From: Actinomycetota bacterium
Lineage (GTDB): Bacteria > Actinomycetota > Actinomycetes > Mycobacteriales > Jatrophihabitantaceae
NCBI GenBank assembly: GCA_019241805.1
Contig: JAFAWL010000354.1
Coordinates: forward strand, 1 to 9,199
Reading direction: 5' to 3'
DNA length: 9,199 nucleotides
The position numbers and the translations under genes are program-made. Below are positions 1 to 4,976 of this stretch, one piece after another. The first letter of the stretch is position 1, and every line of letters starts with the position of its first letter. A model generated the notes under the pieces. It made no database searches. It saw only the letters and a list, made by a program, of their open reading frames with translations, and was not told the DNA's origin.

Positions 1-213
1 ACCAGCTTCGTCATCGCGCACCGGCTGTCCACCATCCGCGATGCCGATCTCATTCTGATGATGGAGGCCGGCCGAATCGTCGAGCAAGGCAGTCACAGCG
101 AGTTGCTGGCCGCTCGTGGGGCGTACTTCCGTCTGTACAACGCGCAGTTCAACCAAGGTGAGGCCGACCTGGAATCACAGACACCATCAGTGGCCGGCGT
201 CCGGGCGCGCTGA
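1..213 (+). CDS. ABC transporter ATP-binding/permease protein, C-terminal fragment
   Basis: Only the last 70 codons are in the window; the frame is open from base 1 to TGA at 211-213. The peptide begins with the H-loop of an ABC ATPase (IAHRLSTIRDAD, switch histidine at residue 7 of the fragment). It continues with the usual end of type-I exporter nucleotide-binding domains: a strand (LILMMEAGRIVEQG), then SHSELLAARGAYFRLYNAQF. This order is typical of half-size multidrug/lipid exporters in which a six-helix membrane domain precedes the ATPase, but the membrane part, Walker A, signature and Walker B all lie outside the window. The last 20 or so residues are a non-conserved tail. Substrate cannot be inferred. 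It converges on the DUF4188 gene with only 6 bp between the stop codons. Confidence 0.93.
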   Translation, partial: TSFVIAHRLSTIRDADLILMMEAGRIVEQGSHSELLAARGAYFRLYNAQFNQGEADLESQTPSVAGVRAR

Positions 214-219
214 CCTCGT

Positions 220-729
220 TTACTGCAGGTCGACCGGCCGCCCGCGCGTGGACTCGGTAGCCCCCATGCGGGTCGCCGCGGCCTGATGCCGTCCGAGCGG
301 CAGCGGCCGACCCGCCCTCATGAGCCCGAAGTTGTCGTTCATGCCTTGATAGATCGCCTCATACTCGCCCGCACGCACCTTGTACGTCTCATGCCAGATG
401 CCGACCGCGCTGTTGTGGTGTTGAGCCGATGCGAACCAGTCGTGCCAGACCTTGGCATGGCGGTCGGACGGGTTGCGCGCGAAGCGCTCGAGATCCTCGA
501 AGCTTCGCCAGTACTGCACGATCACGCCTAGCGGTCCGCCGTGCATCTGGTAGCCCAGCAAGCCCTTGCTCGGATCCCTTTCCAGATCGCGCAACATTGC
601 TCGCATCTGGATGAGCAGCGGTACCGCCCGACGAGCCCGGACCGGATTGCGAACCTTCGCACCTATGATGAACACGACGAAGTCGCCCTCGATCTCGGCC
701 GTCCATCGACCCCGAGGTATCTGACTCAT
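220..729 (-). CDS. DUF4188 domain-containing protein
   Basis: A 169-residue soluble protein that I recognise as DUF4188, a family distantly related to ferredoxin-like/ABM-type monooxygenase folds and often annotated as monooxygenase-like. Family hallmarks are the N-terminal strand GDFVVFIIGAKV (15-26), the central GLLGYQMHGGPLGVIVQYWRSFEDLERFARNP region (56-87), and GIWHETYKVRAGEYEAIYQGM (110-130). The C-terminal 25 residues are Arg/Ala-rich and probably not part of the fold. No signal peptide or membrane segment is visible. The ATG at 727-729 is well supported: GGAGG lies 6 nt upstream (736-740). The biochemical role of the family is unknown; the fold suggests small-molecule binding or oxidation, which is inference. 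A perfect palindrome lies 66-82 nt upstream of the start and could be an operator. Confidence 0.88.
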   Translation of the reverse strand: MSQIPRGRWTAEIEGDFVVFIIGAKVRNPVRARRAVPLLIQMRAMLRDLERDPSKGLLGYQMHGGPLGVIVQYWRSFEDLERFARNPSDRHAKVWHDWFASAQHHNSAVGIWHETYKVRAGEYEAIYQGMNDNFGLMRAGRPLPLGRHQAAATRMGATESTRGRPVDLQ

Positions 730-794
730 CTCTGGCCTCCTACCTCGGTTGTTGGCCGCCCACGCTACTTCTCTTGCGGTCGGCGGTCGAGATC

Positions 795-811
795 CGTTCG
801 GGCACCGAACG
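795..811. promoter_or_regulatory. Perfect inverted repeat, candidate operator
   Basis: CGTTCGG (795-801) and CCGAACG (805-811) form a perfect 7-bp inverted repeat around a 3-bp centre. It lies 66-82 nt upstream of the DUF4188 start and downstream of the DUF6131 gene. It could be an operator for a dimeric repressor or a small RNA hairpin. No regulator gene is adjacent, so its partner is unknown. Confidence 0.4.
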
Positions 812-868
812 CCTCTTGAGTCCGCCTAGTCACGACATTCCAACGCCCAACGCCGACCGCCGGACAGC

Positions 869-903
869 CGAACGCCGGCCCCGCGAAGCAGGACCGGCGT
901 TCG
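869..903 (-). terminator. Hairpin downstream of the DUF6131 gene, probable terminator
   Basis: CGAACGCCGG (869-878) pairs perfectly with CCGGCGTTCG (894-903), giving a 10-bp GC-rich stem with a 15-nt loop. On the minus strand it starts 34 nt after the DUF6131 stop codon, the expected place for an end-of-transcript hairpin. There is no T-tract after it, which is common in high-GC actinobacteria, so it may terminate weakly or only protect the 3' end. Confidence 0.6.
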
Positions 904-936
904 ATGAGCGGTCTGACCAACCCGAACTTACAGGCG

Positions 937-1092
937 TCAGTAATAGTGGCGGCGTCCGCCGATTTCGCGCCCGGCGGCGCCCAGCAGCGCGAGAATCACG
1001 CCGACGACGAGGGCAATGATTCCCAGCGTCCAGAGGATGGCGATCTTGGTCAGGAAACCTATGACCAAGAGGACTACTCCCAAGATGATCAC
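937..1092 (-). CDS. DUF6131 family small membrane protein
   Basis: A 51-residue protein with two hydrophobic segments (about 1-15 and 17-40) separated by a single Lys (16), ending in the family-typical GGRRHYY. I recognise the pattern as DUF6131, a very short actinobacterial family of unknown function. The GTG start at 1090-1092 is chosen because it gives the usual family N-terminus (M/V-IILG) and has GGAG 6 nt upstream within a GAGAGGAG stretch (1099-1106). The frame stays open upstream, but that part reads as Arg/Pro-rich noise overlapping the DUF6458 gene in another frame. It follows the DUF6458 gene with 68 bp between them and the same orientation, so the two may share a transcript. Expected location is the cytoplasmic membrane as a helical hairpin with a basic tail. 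Confidence 0.85.
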   Translation of the reverse strand: MIILGVVLLVIGFLTKIAILWTLGIIALVVGVILALLGAAGREIGGRRHYY

Positions 1093-1160
1093 GACTTGCT
1101 CCTCTCGAGGATGATTAGCATCGCCCGCGTCGAATCCGACCGGCGAGCAGGGCGCGCGGG

Positions 1161-1400
1161 TTACGCGTAGGGGTCGACGCCGGGACCGGGCTCGACGTAA
1201 GTCACACCGTCGCGCCGGTACCGGACATCGGTTCGGCGGCGACTTCCGGCCAGCGCCACCGTCACAATGAGGCCCACCAAGCCGACGATCATCAACACGA
1301 CGCCGACGACGTGCAGGTTGAGGCCGTTGACCGAGCGGGTCACCGCGAAGCGCAGGATTGCGCCCAATGCGATCAGAAACAAGCTCGAAGCGATTCGCAT
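1161..1400 (-). CDS. DUF6458 family small membrane protein
   Basis: A 79-residue protein with two predicted membrane helices (about 4-20 and 30-50) and a basic, Tyr-containing cytoplasmic-type tail (RRRTDVRYRRDGVTYVEPGPG, written here as its main features). The N-terminal pattern (SLFLIALGAILRFAV, then VNGLNLHVVGVVLMIVGLVGLI) is that of DUF6458, a short actinobacterial membrane family of unknown function. The ATG at 1398-1400 is chosen because GAGGAG (1406-1411) lies 5 nt upstream and the family begins here; the upstream extension of the frame is not protein-like. A SigF/SigB-type promoter about 40 bp upstream suggests expression under general stress or stationary phase, possibly together with the DUF6131 gene 68 bp downstream. 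Confidence 0.85.
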   Translation of the reverse strand: MRIASSLFLIALGAILRFAVTRSVNGLNLHVVGVVLMIVGLVGLIVTVALAGSRRRTDVRYRRDGVTYVEPGPGVDPYA

Positions 1401-1447
1401 GAATACTCCTCGGGCCCAGGGTTGGTTGATTCGTTGTCCCCGCCGGG

Positions 1448-1474
1448 ATACCCGTGCAATTAGCACGCGAAACC
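1448..1474 (-). promoter_or_regulatory. SigF/SigB-type promoter of the DUF6458 gene
   Basis: On the minus strand GGTTT (1474-1470) is followed after exactly 16 nt by GGGTAT (1453-1448). This matches the known actinobacterial SigF/SigB consensus (GTTT, 15-17 nt, GGGTA). The implied start near 1440 gives a leader of about 40 nt with the GAGGAG ribosome site in place. The spacer contains an inverted repeat, CGTGC-AATTA-GCACG (1453-1467), which could be a repressor site or chance. Confidence 0.7.
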
Positions 1475-1579
1475 TGGATGGCGATGTTTGATTGCCGAAA
1501 CAATCGGTCATCAGAGGAATCTCAGAGCGGCCCGCGCACAGCAATCGAAAGAGGATCAAACCGGGTTGACGGCCGACGA

Positions 1580-2419
1580 TTATGGTTTGCCATGGCCGTT
1601 CGTCTGGGTCTGCCCGGGTGGCGTGGCCTTCGCCGGTTTGGCCGGTTTTTGTGCGGGCGTAGCGGACGGCGTCTTGACTTCGGGCGCCACCACGGTCGCG
1701 CTCGGTGTGCGGCCGAGCAGTTGGAGGCAATAGCCATCGACGGCGTCAATGCCACCGGCCGCCGTGACCAGCATCGTGAATGCCGCGCTGTTGTCGGCGT
1801 TGCCGTGTTCGTGGGGCTTGCTCAACCAGGCGTTGCACAGCCCGGATAACGACGGATTCGGACCATCCGAGCCGACAGTCAACGACGTCGGCGAGCCGAC
1901 GGGCGTCGGTTCGTCCGCGGCTCCGACGATCGCGGTTGTGCCCGACCCCGACGTGTCCGCAGGATCGGACGTCCTCGACGGGCCGGTTGCTGTCGCCTGC
2001 GCGCTCGTCGGTGCGGCGGAAGTCGAGAGCGCCGGCCGGCGGCTGGCCTTGTCGCCGCCTTCGTGAGCGGCGGCGAACGCCACTCCGCCGGCGGCCAAGG
2101 CCGCCAGCGTAAATCCGCCTACAGCGATCACGGGGCCCGAGCGCAGTCTGGTCGCGATGGACCGGGAAGCGCCGGCTGCGCCGATGACTTCGGTCGGCCC
2201 GTCCGGTGCGCTGGCGAACGCGGCCGATGCCGCGCGCAGGCCGCCCAGCTCCGCCGGCTGAGGGGAGGCGGTGAGCGCCTCGACGAGCGCGCCGAGCGGG
2301 GGGATCGCGGTTGCCGAACCGGCCAGCACTTGATCGAGCTGCCGGCCCGTGGGCTTCGCGTTGACGTGCGCCATTCCGTTTTCAGAAGCGTCAGGTGTAT
2401 TGCTGGCGTTACTCCCCAC
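1580..2419 (-). CDS. Putative membrane-anchored anti-sigma factor, partner of the ECF sigma factor
   Basis: A 279-residue single-pass membrane protein. From the GTG start: an N-terminal cytoplasmic region of about 90 residues with a helical segment (QLDQVLAG, PPLGALVEAL, then ELGGLRAASAAFASA); one hydrophobic helix (about 95-117); an Ala/Thr/Ser/Pro-rich extracytoplasmic linker (125-190); a compact module with two cysteines (LCNAW at C195, GYC at C231); and a Pro/Lys-rich tail. There is no HxxxCxxC zinc motif, so it is not a ZAS-type anti-sigma factor. GTG at 2417-2419 is preferred: AAAGGAGG (2427-2434) lies 7 nt upstream. The gene overlaps the end of the sigma gene by 11 nt, implying translational coupling. 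The anti-sigma role is inferred from gene order and topology, not from a recognised domain. ATG at 2371-2373 is a possible alternative start. Confidence 0.7.
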   Translation of the reverse strand: MGSNASNTPDASENGMAHVNAKPTGRQLDQVLAGSATAIPPLGALVEALTASPQPAELGGLRAASAAFASAPDGPTEVIGAAGASRSIATRLRSGPVIAVGGFTLAALAAGGVAFAAAHEGGDKASRRPALSTSAAPTSAQATATGPSRTSDPADTSGSGTTAIVGAADEPTPVGSPTSLTVGSDGPNPSLSGLCNAWLSKPHEHGNADNSAAFTMLVTAAGGIDAVDGYCLQLLGRTPSATVVAPEVKTPSATPAQKPAKPAKATPPGQTQTNGHGKP

Positions 2420-3131
2420 CGGCAGGCCTCCTTTCGCGCCCGGGGAGATCTCGGGCACTGCCTGGACCCGCCTCATTTTCGGTCAGGCGCCGCTGAAGAG
2501 TGCGCAGGCCCCGATGCGCCGCAACTCTTACCGCCCCGGCCCGCTTTCCGAGGATTTCGCCGGTGGCAGCGGCGTCAAGCCCGACCACGACTCTCAGCAG
2601 TACGGCTTCGGCTTGATCGCGCGGTAGCTCGGCGATGAGTGCCAACGCGGTCTCCGTAGACATAGTTTCCTCTACCGACGCCGGTACGTCGTCCGAACCC
2701 GGCGGATCGATCAATTCGGCAATGTCAACCGAAACGACCGGTCGGCGTGTCCGTGCTCGGATCTGGTCCAGAGCCCGGTTGCGTACGATCCGGGCCGCCC
2801 ACGCCCGGAAGCCGTCCGCGTCGCCGGAGAACCGGCGCAGATCGCGGGCGATCTGAAGCCATGCCTCGGCCGTAACGTCTTCGGCGTCGCGCCCCACCAG
2901 TCCGGTCGCGTAGCGCAGCAGTCGTGATTGGTTCAATCGATACAGCGCTTCAAAGGCCTCCACGTCACCCGCAACTGCTGCAGCGGTAATGACGTCGGGA
3001 TCAGGCGCGTCTGCCGAAGCGAGACCGACCAAGTCGTCCGACGGTGCCGCCGCGAGATCCGGTTGCAGCGATTGGCGTTCGGGGCGTCTCGCCACAGCGT
3101 CCGAAGTCTGTCCGGTGTCCTGCTCAGCCAA
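2409..3131 (-). CDS. ECF-family RNA polymerase sigma factor
   Basis: A 240-residue sigma-70 family protein with only regions 2 and 4, the ECF layout. Region 2 spans about 55-130: EALYRLNQSRLLRYATGLVG, the core-binding acidic motif RDAEDVTAEAW (81-91), and region 2.4 FRAWAARIVRNRALDQIRAR. Region 4 spans about 160-215: LIAELPRDQAEAVLLRVVVGLD, then the helix-turn-helix AAATGEILGKRAGAVRVAAHRGLRTLQRRL. The first 50 residues are low-complexity and unlike the family core. The start is uncertain: TTG at 3129-3131 is the most upstream start in this frame but has no well-spaced Shine-Dalgarno, and GTG at codon 13 is another choice. The stop overlaps the putative anti-sigma gene. Likely role: redirecting RNA polymerase on a cell-surface signal while held by its membrane partner. 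A matching promoter motif upstream suggests autoregulation. Confidence 0.92.
   Translation of the reverse strand: MAEQDTGQTSDAVARRPERQSLQPDLAAAPSDDLVGLASADAPDPDVITAAAVAGDVEAFEALYRLNQSRLLRYATGLVGRDAEDVTAEAWLQIARDLRRFSGDADGFRAWAARIVRNRALDQIRARTRRPVVSVDIAELIDPPGSDDVPASVEETMSTETALALIAELPRDQAEAVLLRVVVGLDAAATGEILGKRAGAVRVAAHRGLRTLQRRLTENEAGPGSARDLPGRERRPAGGE
2427..2434 (-). promoter_or_regulatory. Strong Shine-Dalgarno setting the anti-sigma GTG start
   Basis: AAAGGAGG on the minus strand, 7 nt before the GTG at 2417-2419 and inside the last codons of the sigma gene. It is the strongest ribosome site in the window and is the reason for choosing the GTG over the upstream in-frame CAT at 2474-2476 and the downstream ATG at 2371-2373. 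Confidence 0.8.
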
Positions 3132-3220
3132 GATCCGTGCCCGAAGCCTCCGAGGTGACCGGATCCGACATCCGCCACCCCGCTTCTACGAGCTCTGGTT
3201 GAGCCACTACACCATGACGT

Positions 3221-3249
3221 TCAGCGCCGCCTCGTCGGCAAGTGTTACA
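3221..3249 (-). promoter_or_regulatory. Candidate ECF-type promoter of the sigma/anti-sigma operon
   Basis: On the minus strand TGTAAC (3249-3244) is followed after 17 nt by CGCTGA (3226-3221). An AAC-containing -35 and a CG-starting -10 are usual for ECF promoters. The same arrangement, with TGTAACAC shared over eight bases, occurs on the plus strand in front of the kinase. The implied start near 3214 would give a leader of about 83 nt to the TTG. Confidence 0.5.
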
Positions 3250-3332
3250 GACCGACAGCGGGGGCGCCCTCCCCAGGACCGGCCGGAGCGCCGCCGGTTG
3301 CGTGAGGGGCGGCCCCGTGCATCGCAACCGGG

Positions 3333-3361
3333 TGTAACACCGGATCGTCAGACGACGCTAA
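3333..3361 (+). promoter_or_regulatory. Candidate ECF-type promoter facing the kinase gene
   Basis: TGTAAC (3333-3338) is followed after 17 nt by CGCTAA (3356-3361), the same pattern as the oppositely directed site at 3221-3249. The -35 part also lies in a small palindrome, GGTGT-A-ACACC (3331-3341). The implied start near 3368 would give a leader of about 210 nt to the kinase GTG, reading through the second, SigF-type promoter. Confidence 0.45.
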
Positions 3362-3510
3362 CGGCACAGCAAGGCTCTTACATCGCACAGGACCGCCCGG
3401 CCGAGACCGCCGAGCGAGCGATGCGCCGTTTCGCGCCGCGGAACGGCTTAGAGCCATTTTGCGACCGAATTCGAGAAGACTGTCGCGGATTTAAATCTCC
3501 GTCTAATCCC

Positions 3511-3537
3511 GTTTAGCGATGTCAGCAGAGCGGGTAT
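3511..3537 (+). promoter_or_regulatory. SigF/SigB-type promoter of the kinase gene
   Basis: GTTT (3511-3514) is followed after 17 nt by GGGTAT (3532-3537), matching the actinobacterial SigF/SigB form. The implied start near 3545 lies downstream of the ATG at 3519-3521, so that ATG would not be on this transcript. The GTG at 3579 with its AAGGA would be about 35 nt into the message. Confidence 0.6.
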
Positions 3538-3565
3538 CGAGGCATGGCATTCCGTCGGTGGACGC

Positions 3566-3570
3566 AAGGA
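3566..3570 (+). promoter_or_regulatory. Ribosome binding site deciding the kinase start
   Basis: AAGGA lies 8 nt before the GTG at 3579-3581. The upstream ATG at 3519-3521 has no purine-rich site in front of it and falls inside a promoter match. Confidence 0.55.
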
Positions 3571-3578
3571 AAAAAGTT

Positions 3579-4913
3579 GTGGTGCAGTTGTATTCAGCCG
3601 TGACCGGGTCGTTGTCGGTGGCCACCGAGCCGCCGCAGGCCGGTGGGACGTCGCCGTCGGACGCTTCGGCTACGCGAATCGTCGATCATCGCTACGTACT
3701 GCTCGAAACCCTCGGATCTGGCGGCATGGCCGACGTGCATCGTGCGCGAGACAACGTTCTCGACCGAGTCGTCGCCGTGAAGTTGTTTCGGCAACCGCCA
3801 CCGGACGATCCGCACGGCACCGCCCGCGTCGAAAGCGAGATCCACACGCTGGCCGGCTTGCGGCATCCGGGCCTCGTAGCGGTCTTCGACGCCGGTCACG
3901 ACATGACGCCGGGCGGCCCCAGGCCCTACCTCGTGATGGAAATGATTGATGGGCCTACGCTCGCCGCTGGCATCAAAGCCGGGAATCTGAGCGCCACCGA
4001 GACGCTACACGTCGCCCGCAGTCTTGCCGACGCACTGGCCTACGTTCATGCCAGTGGCGTAATCCACCGCGACGTGAAGCCCGCCAACATCCTGCTGCGG
4101 ACCAGCGACGGCCCCTTGAGTGAAGTCAAGTTGACCGACTTCGGCGTGGCTCGTCGGCTCAGCGACGACCGGATCACCTCAGTCGGTCTGACTGTCGGCA
4201 CGGCGAACTACATCAGCCCGGAGCAACTGACCCGCCCGGCCGAGGTCGGGCCACCGAGCGACATTTACGCACTCGGTCTGACGCTGTTCGAGTGCCTGAC
4301 GGGAACCCCGGCTTATCCGGGCAGCGGTGTCGAGGCGGCGGCGCGGCGGCTCACCGAGCCGCTGGTCGTCCCGGAGCATCTCGGCCCTCGATGGCGAGAG
4401 CTGCTGGCGGCGATGACAGCTCTTAATCCGGCCGATCGGCCCACGGCGGCCGAGGTCAGCGCCGCGCTGGCGCTGATCGAACGGGCATCGCCCTGGCCGG
4501 TCTCGCGGCCGGTCAATACGCTGCCCTCGCGCGGTCGCCCACATCGTCGGGCCGCGCCACCGCAGACCCACCGCGGCGCGCTCGCGGCGATCGGCCTGGC
4601 TGCCGCTGTCGTCGTCGCCGCGGCCATCGCCTACATCGCCACCATCGGCGGTGTCGCCGGTCGGGCAGCTGTTCCTGGTAGCGCGCCCGTCGTCTCGAGC
4701 ACGAGTGGGGTGGTTTCCTCGAGTGCGGGCTCCGGCTCGGCCGGCTCGCAGTCGCCCGGCTCGAGCTCGGGTGCCGCGTCCGCGGCCGGTTCGTCCCGTG
4801 CGGTTTCGCCAACCGGCTCCAGGCGCGCTCGACGTCGCTTCCATGTCGGCCCCCGATGCGACGCCCACCGTGTCGGGCCGCCCCGATGCCAGTGCCACCT
4901 TGTCGCGAGCTAA
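3579..4913 (+). CDS. Membrane Ser/Thr protein kinase (PknB-like catalytic domain), tail probably frameshifted
   Basis: A eukaryotic-type Ser/Thr kinase. Numbering is from the upstream ATG at 3519; subtract 20 for the GTG start. The catalytic domain is about 59-318 with all key parts: glycine loop GSGGMADV (66-73), K88 in VAVKLF, helix-C E107, HRDVKPAN (183-190, catalytic D185), DFG (207-209), activation loop with GTANYISPE (227-235) and SDIYALG. It should be active. A basic Pro-rich juxtamembrane stretch and one membrane helix (about 353-376) follow, then a Ser/Gly/Ala-rich outer tail with no PASTA repeats. After residue 434 the reading turns Arg/Cys/His-rich; moving one base (+1) restores a Ser/Ala-rich frame to TGA at 4957-4959. 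GTG 3579 is chosen on AAGGA and the SigF-like promoter; ATG 3519 would add 20 residues. Divergence from the sigma pair suggests a shared circuit. Confidence 0.9.
   Translation: MVQLYSAVTGSLSVATEPPQAGGTSPSDASATRIVDHRYVLLETLGSGGMADVHRARDNVLDRVVAVKLFRQPPPDDPHGTARVESEIHTLAGLRHPGLVAVFDAGHDMTPGGPRPYLVMEMIDGPTLAAGIKAGNLSATETLHVARSLADALAYVHASGVIHRDVKPANILLRTSDGPLSEVKLTDFGVARRLSDDRITSVGLTVGTANYISPEQLTRPAEVGPPSDIYALGLTLFECLTGTPAYPGSGVEAAARRLTEPLVVPEHLGPRWRELLAAMTALNPADRPTAAEVSAALALIERASPWPVSRPVNTLPSRGRPHRRAAPPQTHRGALAAIGLAAAVVVAAAIAYIATIGGVAGRAAVPGSAPVVSSTSGVVSSSAGSGSAGSQSPGSSSGAASAAGSSRAVSPTGSRRARRRFHVGPRCDAHRVGPPRCQCHLVAS
4811..4822 (+). other. Probable +1 frameshift point in the kinase tail
   Basis: Up to the Ser codon at 4818-4820 the kinase frame is Ser/Gly/Ala-rich. 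Beyond it this frame reads RRARRRFHVGPRC-like sequence and stops at 4911-4913, whereas the frame starting at 4822 reads GALDVASMSAPDATPTVSG and so on, with GC-rich third positions, to TGA at 4957-4959. One surplus base near here explains both. It could be a real mutation, a sequencing error or, less likely, programmed frameshifting. Confidence 0.5.
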
Positions 4914-4976
4914 CAGCAGCAGCGCGCGCCATCATCGCGGCGGCGCCCAGGGCAAGTGACGTCCGCGGCGATCCGC

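Larger units (their letters stand above)
3132..3510. other. Divergent control region between the sigma and kinase genes
   Basis: This stretch has no convincing gene on either strand. It carries two outward-facing copies of TGTAAC-N17-CGCT(A/G)A (one per strand), a GC-rich segment with small inverted repeats between them (for example ACCGGC at 3278-3283 with GCCGGT at 3293-3298), and an AT-richer segment (3451-3510) leading to the kinase's SigF-type promoter. On the minus strand a 15-codon reading frame (ATG 3169-3171, TGA 3124-3126) overlaps the sigma TTG start and could be a leader peptide. Longer open frames here are Arg/Pro-rich and have no ribosome sites. Confidence 0.6.

Noticed and set aside
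1089..1121. Ten-codon minus-strand frame ending in a GTGA overlap with the DUF6131 start
   Set aside because: It is too short to judge and the DUF6131 gene has its own good ribosome site, so no coupling is needed.
1093..1503. N-terminal extension of the DUF6131 frame upstream to 1503
   Set aside because: It overlaps the DUF6458 gene in another frame, is Arg/Pro-rich, and the GTG at 1090-1092 has a good ribosome site and matches the family start.
1401..1730. N-terminal extension of the DUF6458 frame upstream to 1730
   Set aside because: It crosses the SigF-type promoter and the anti-sigma gene, has no conserved features, and the ATG at 1398-1400 has GAGGAG before it.
2989..3516. A 175-codon plus-strand open frame across the sigma/kinase control region
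   Set aside because: It is antisense to the start of the sigma gene, Arg/Pro-rich, lacks a ribosome site and covers the promoter motifs.
4734..4800. Repeated GGCTCG/GGCTCC units in the kinase tail
   Set aside because: They are codon-level low complexity of a Ser/Gly/Ala linker, not a tandem DNA repeat or regulatory array.
4179..4898. A 239-codon open frame on the minus strand
   Set aside because: It lies opposite the kinase and reads as Arg/Gly/Thr-rich noise typical of antisense frames in high-GC DNA.
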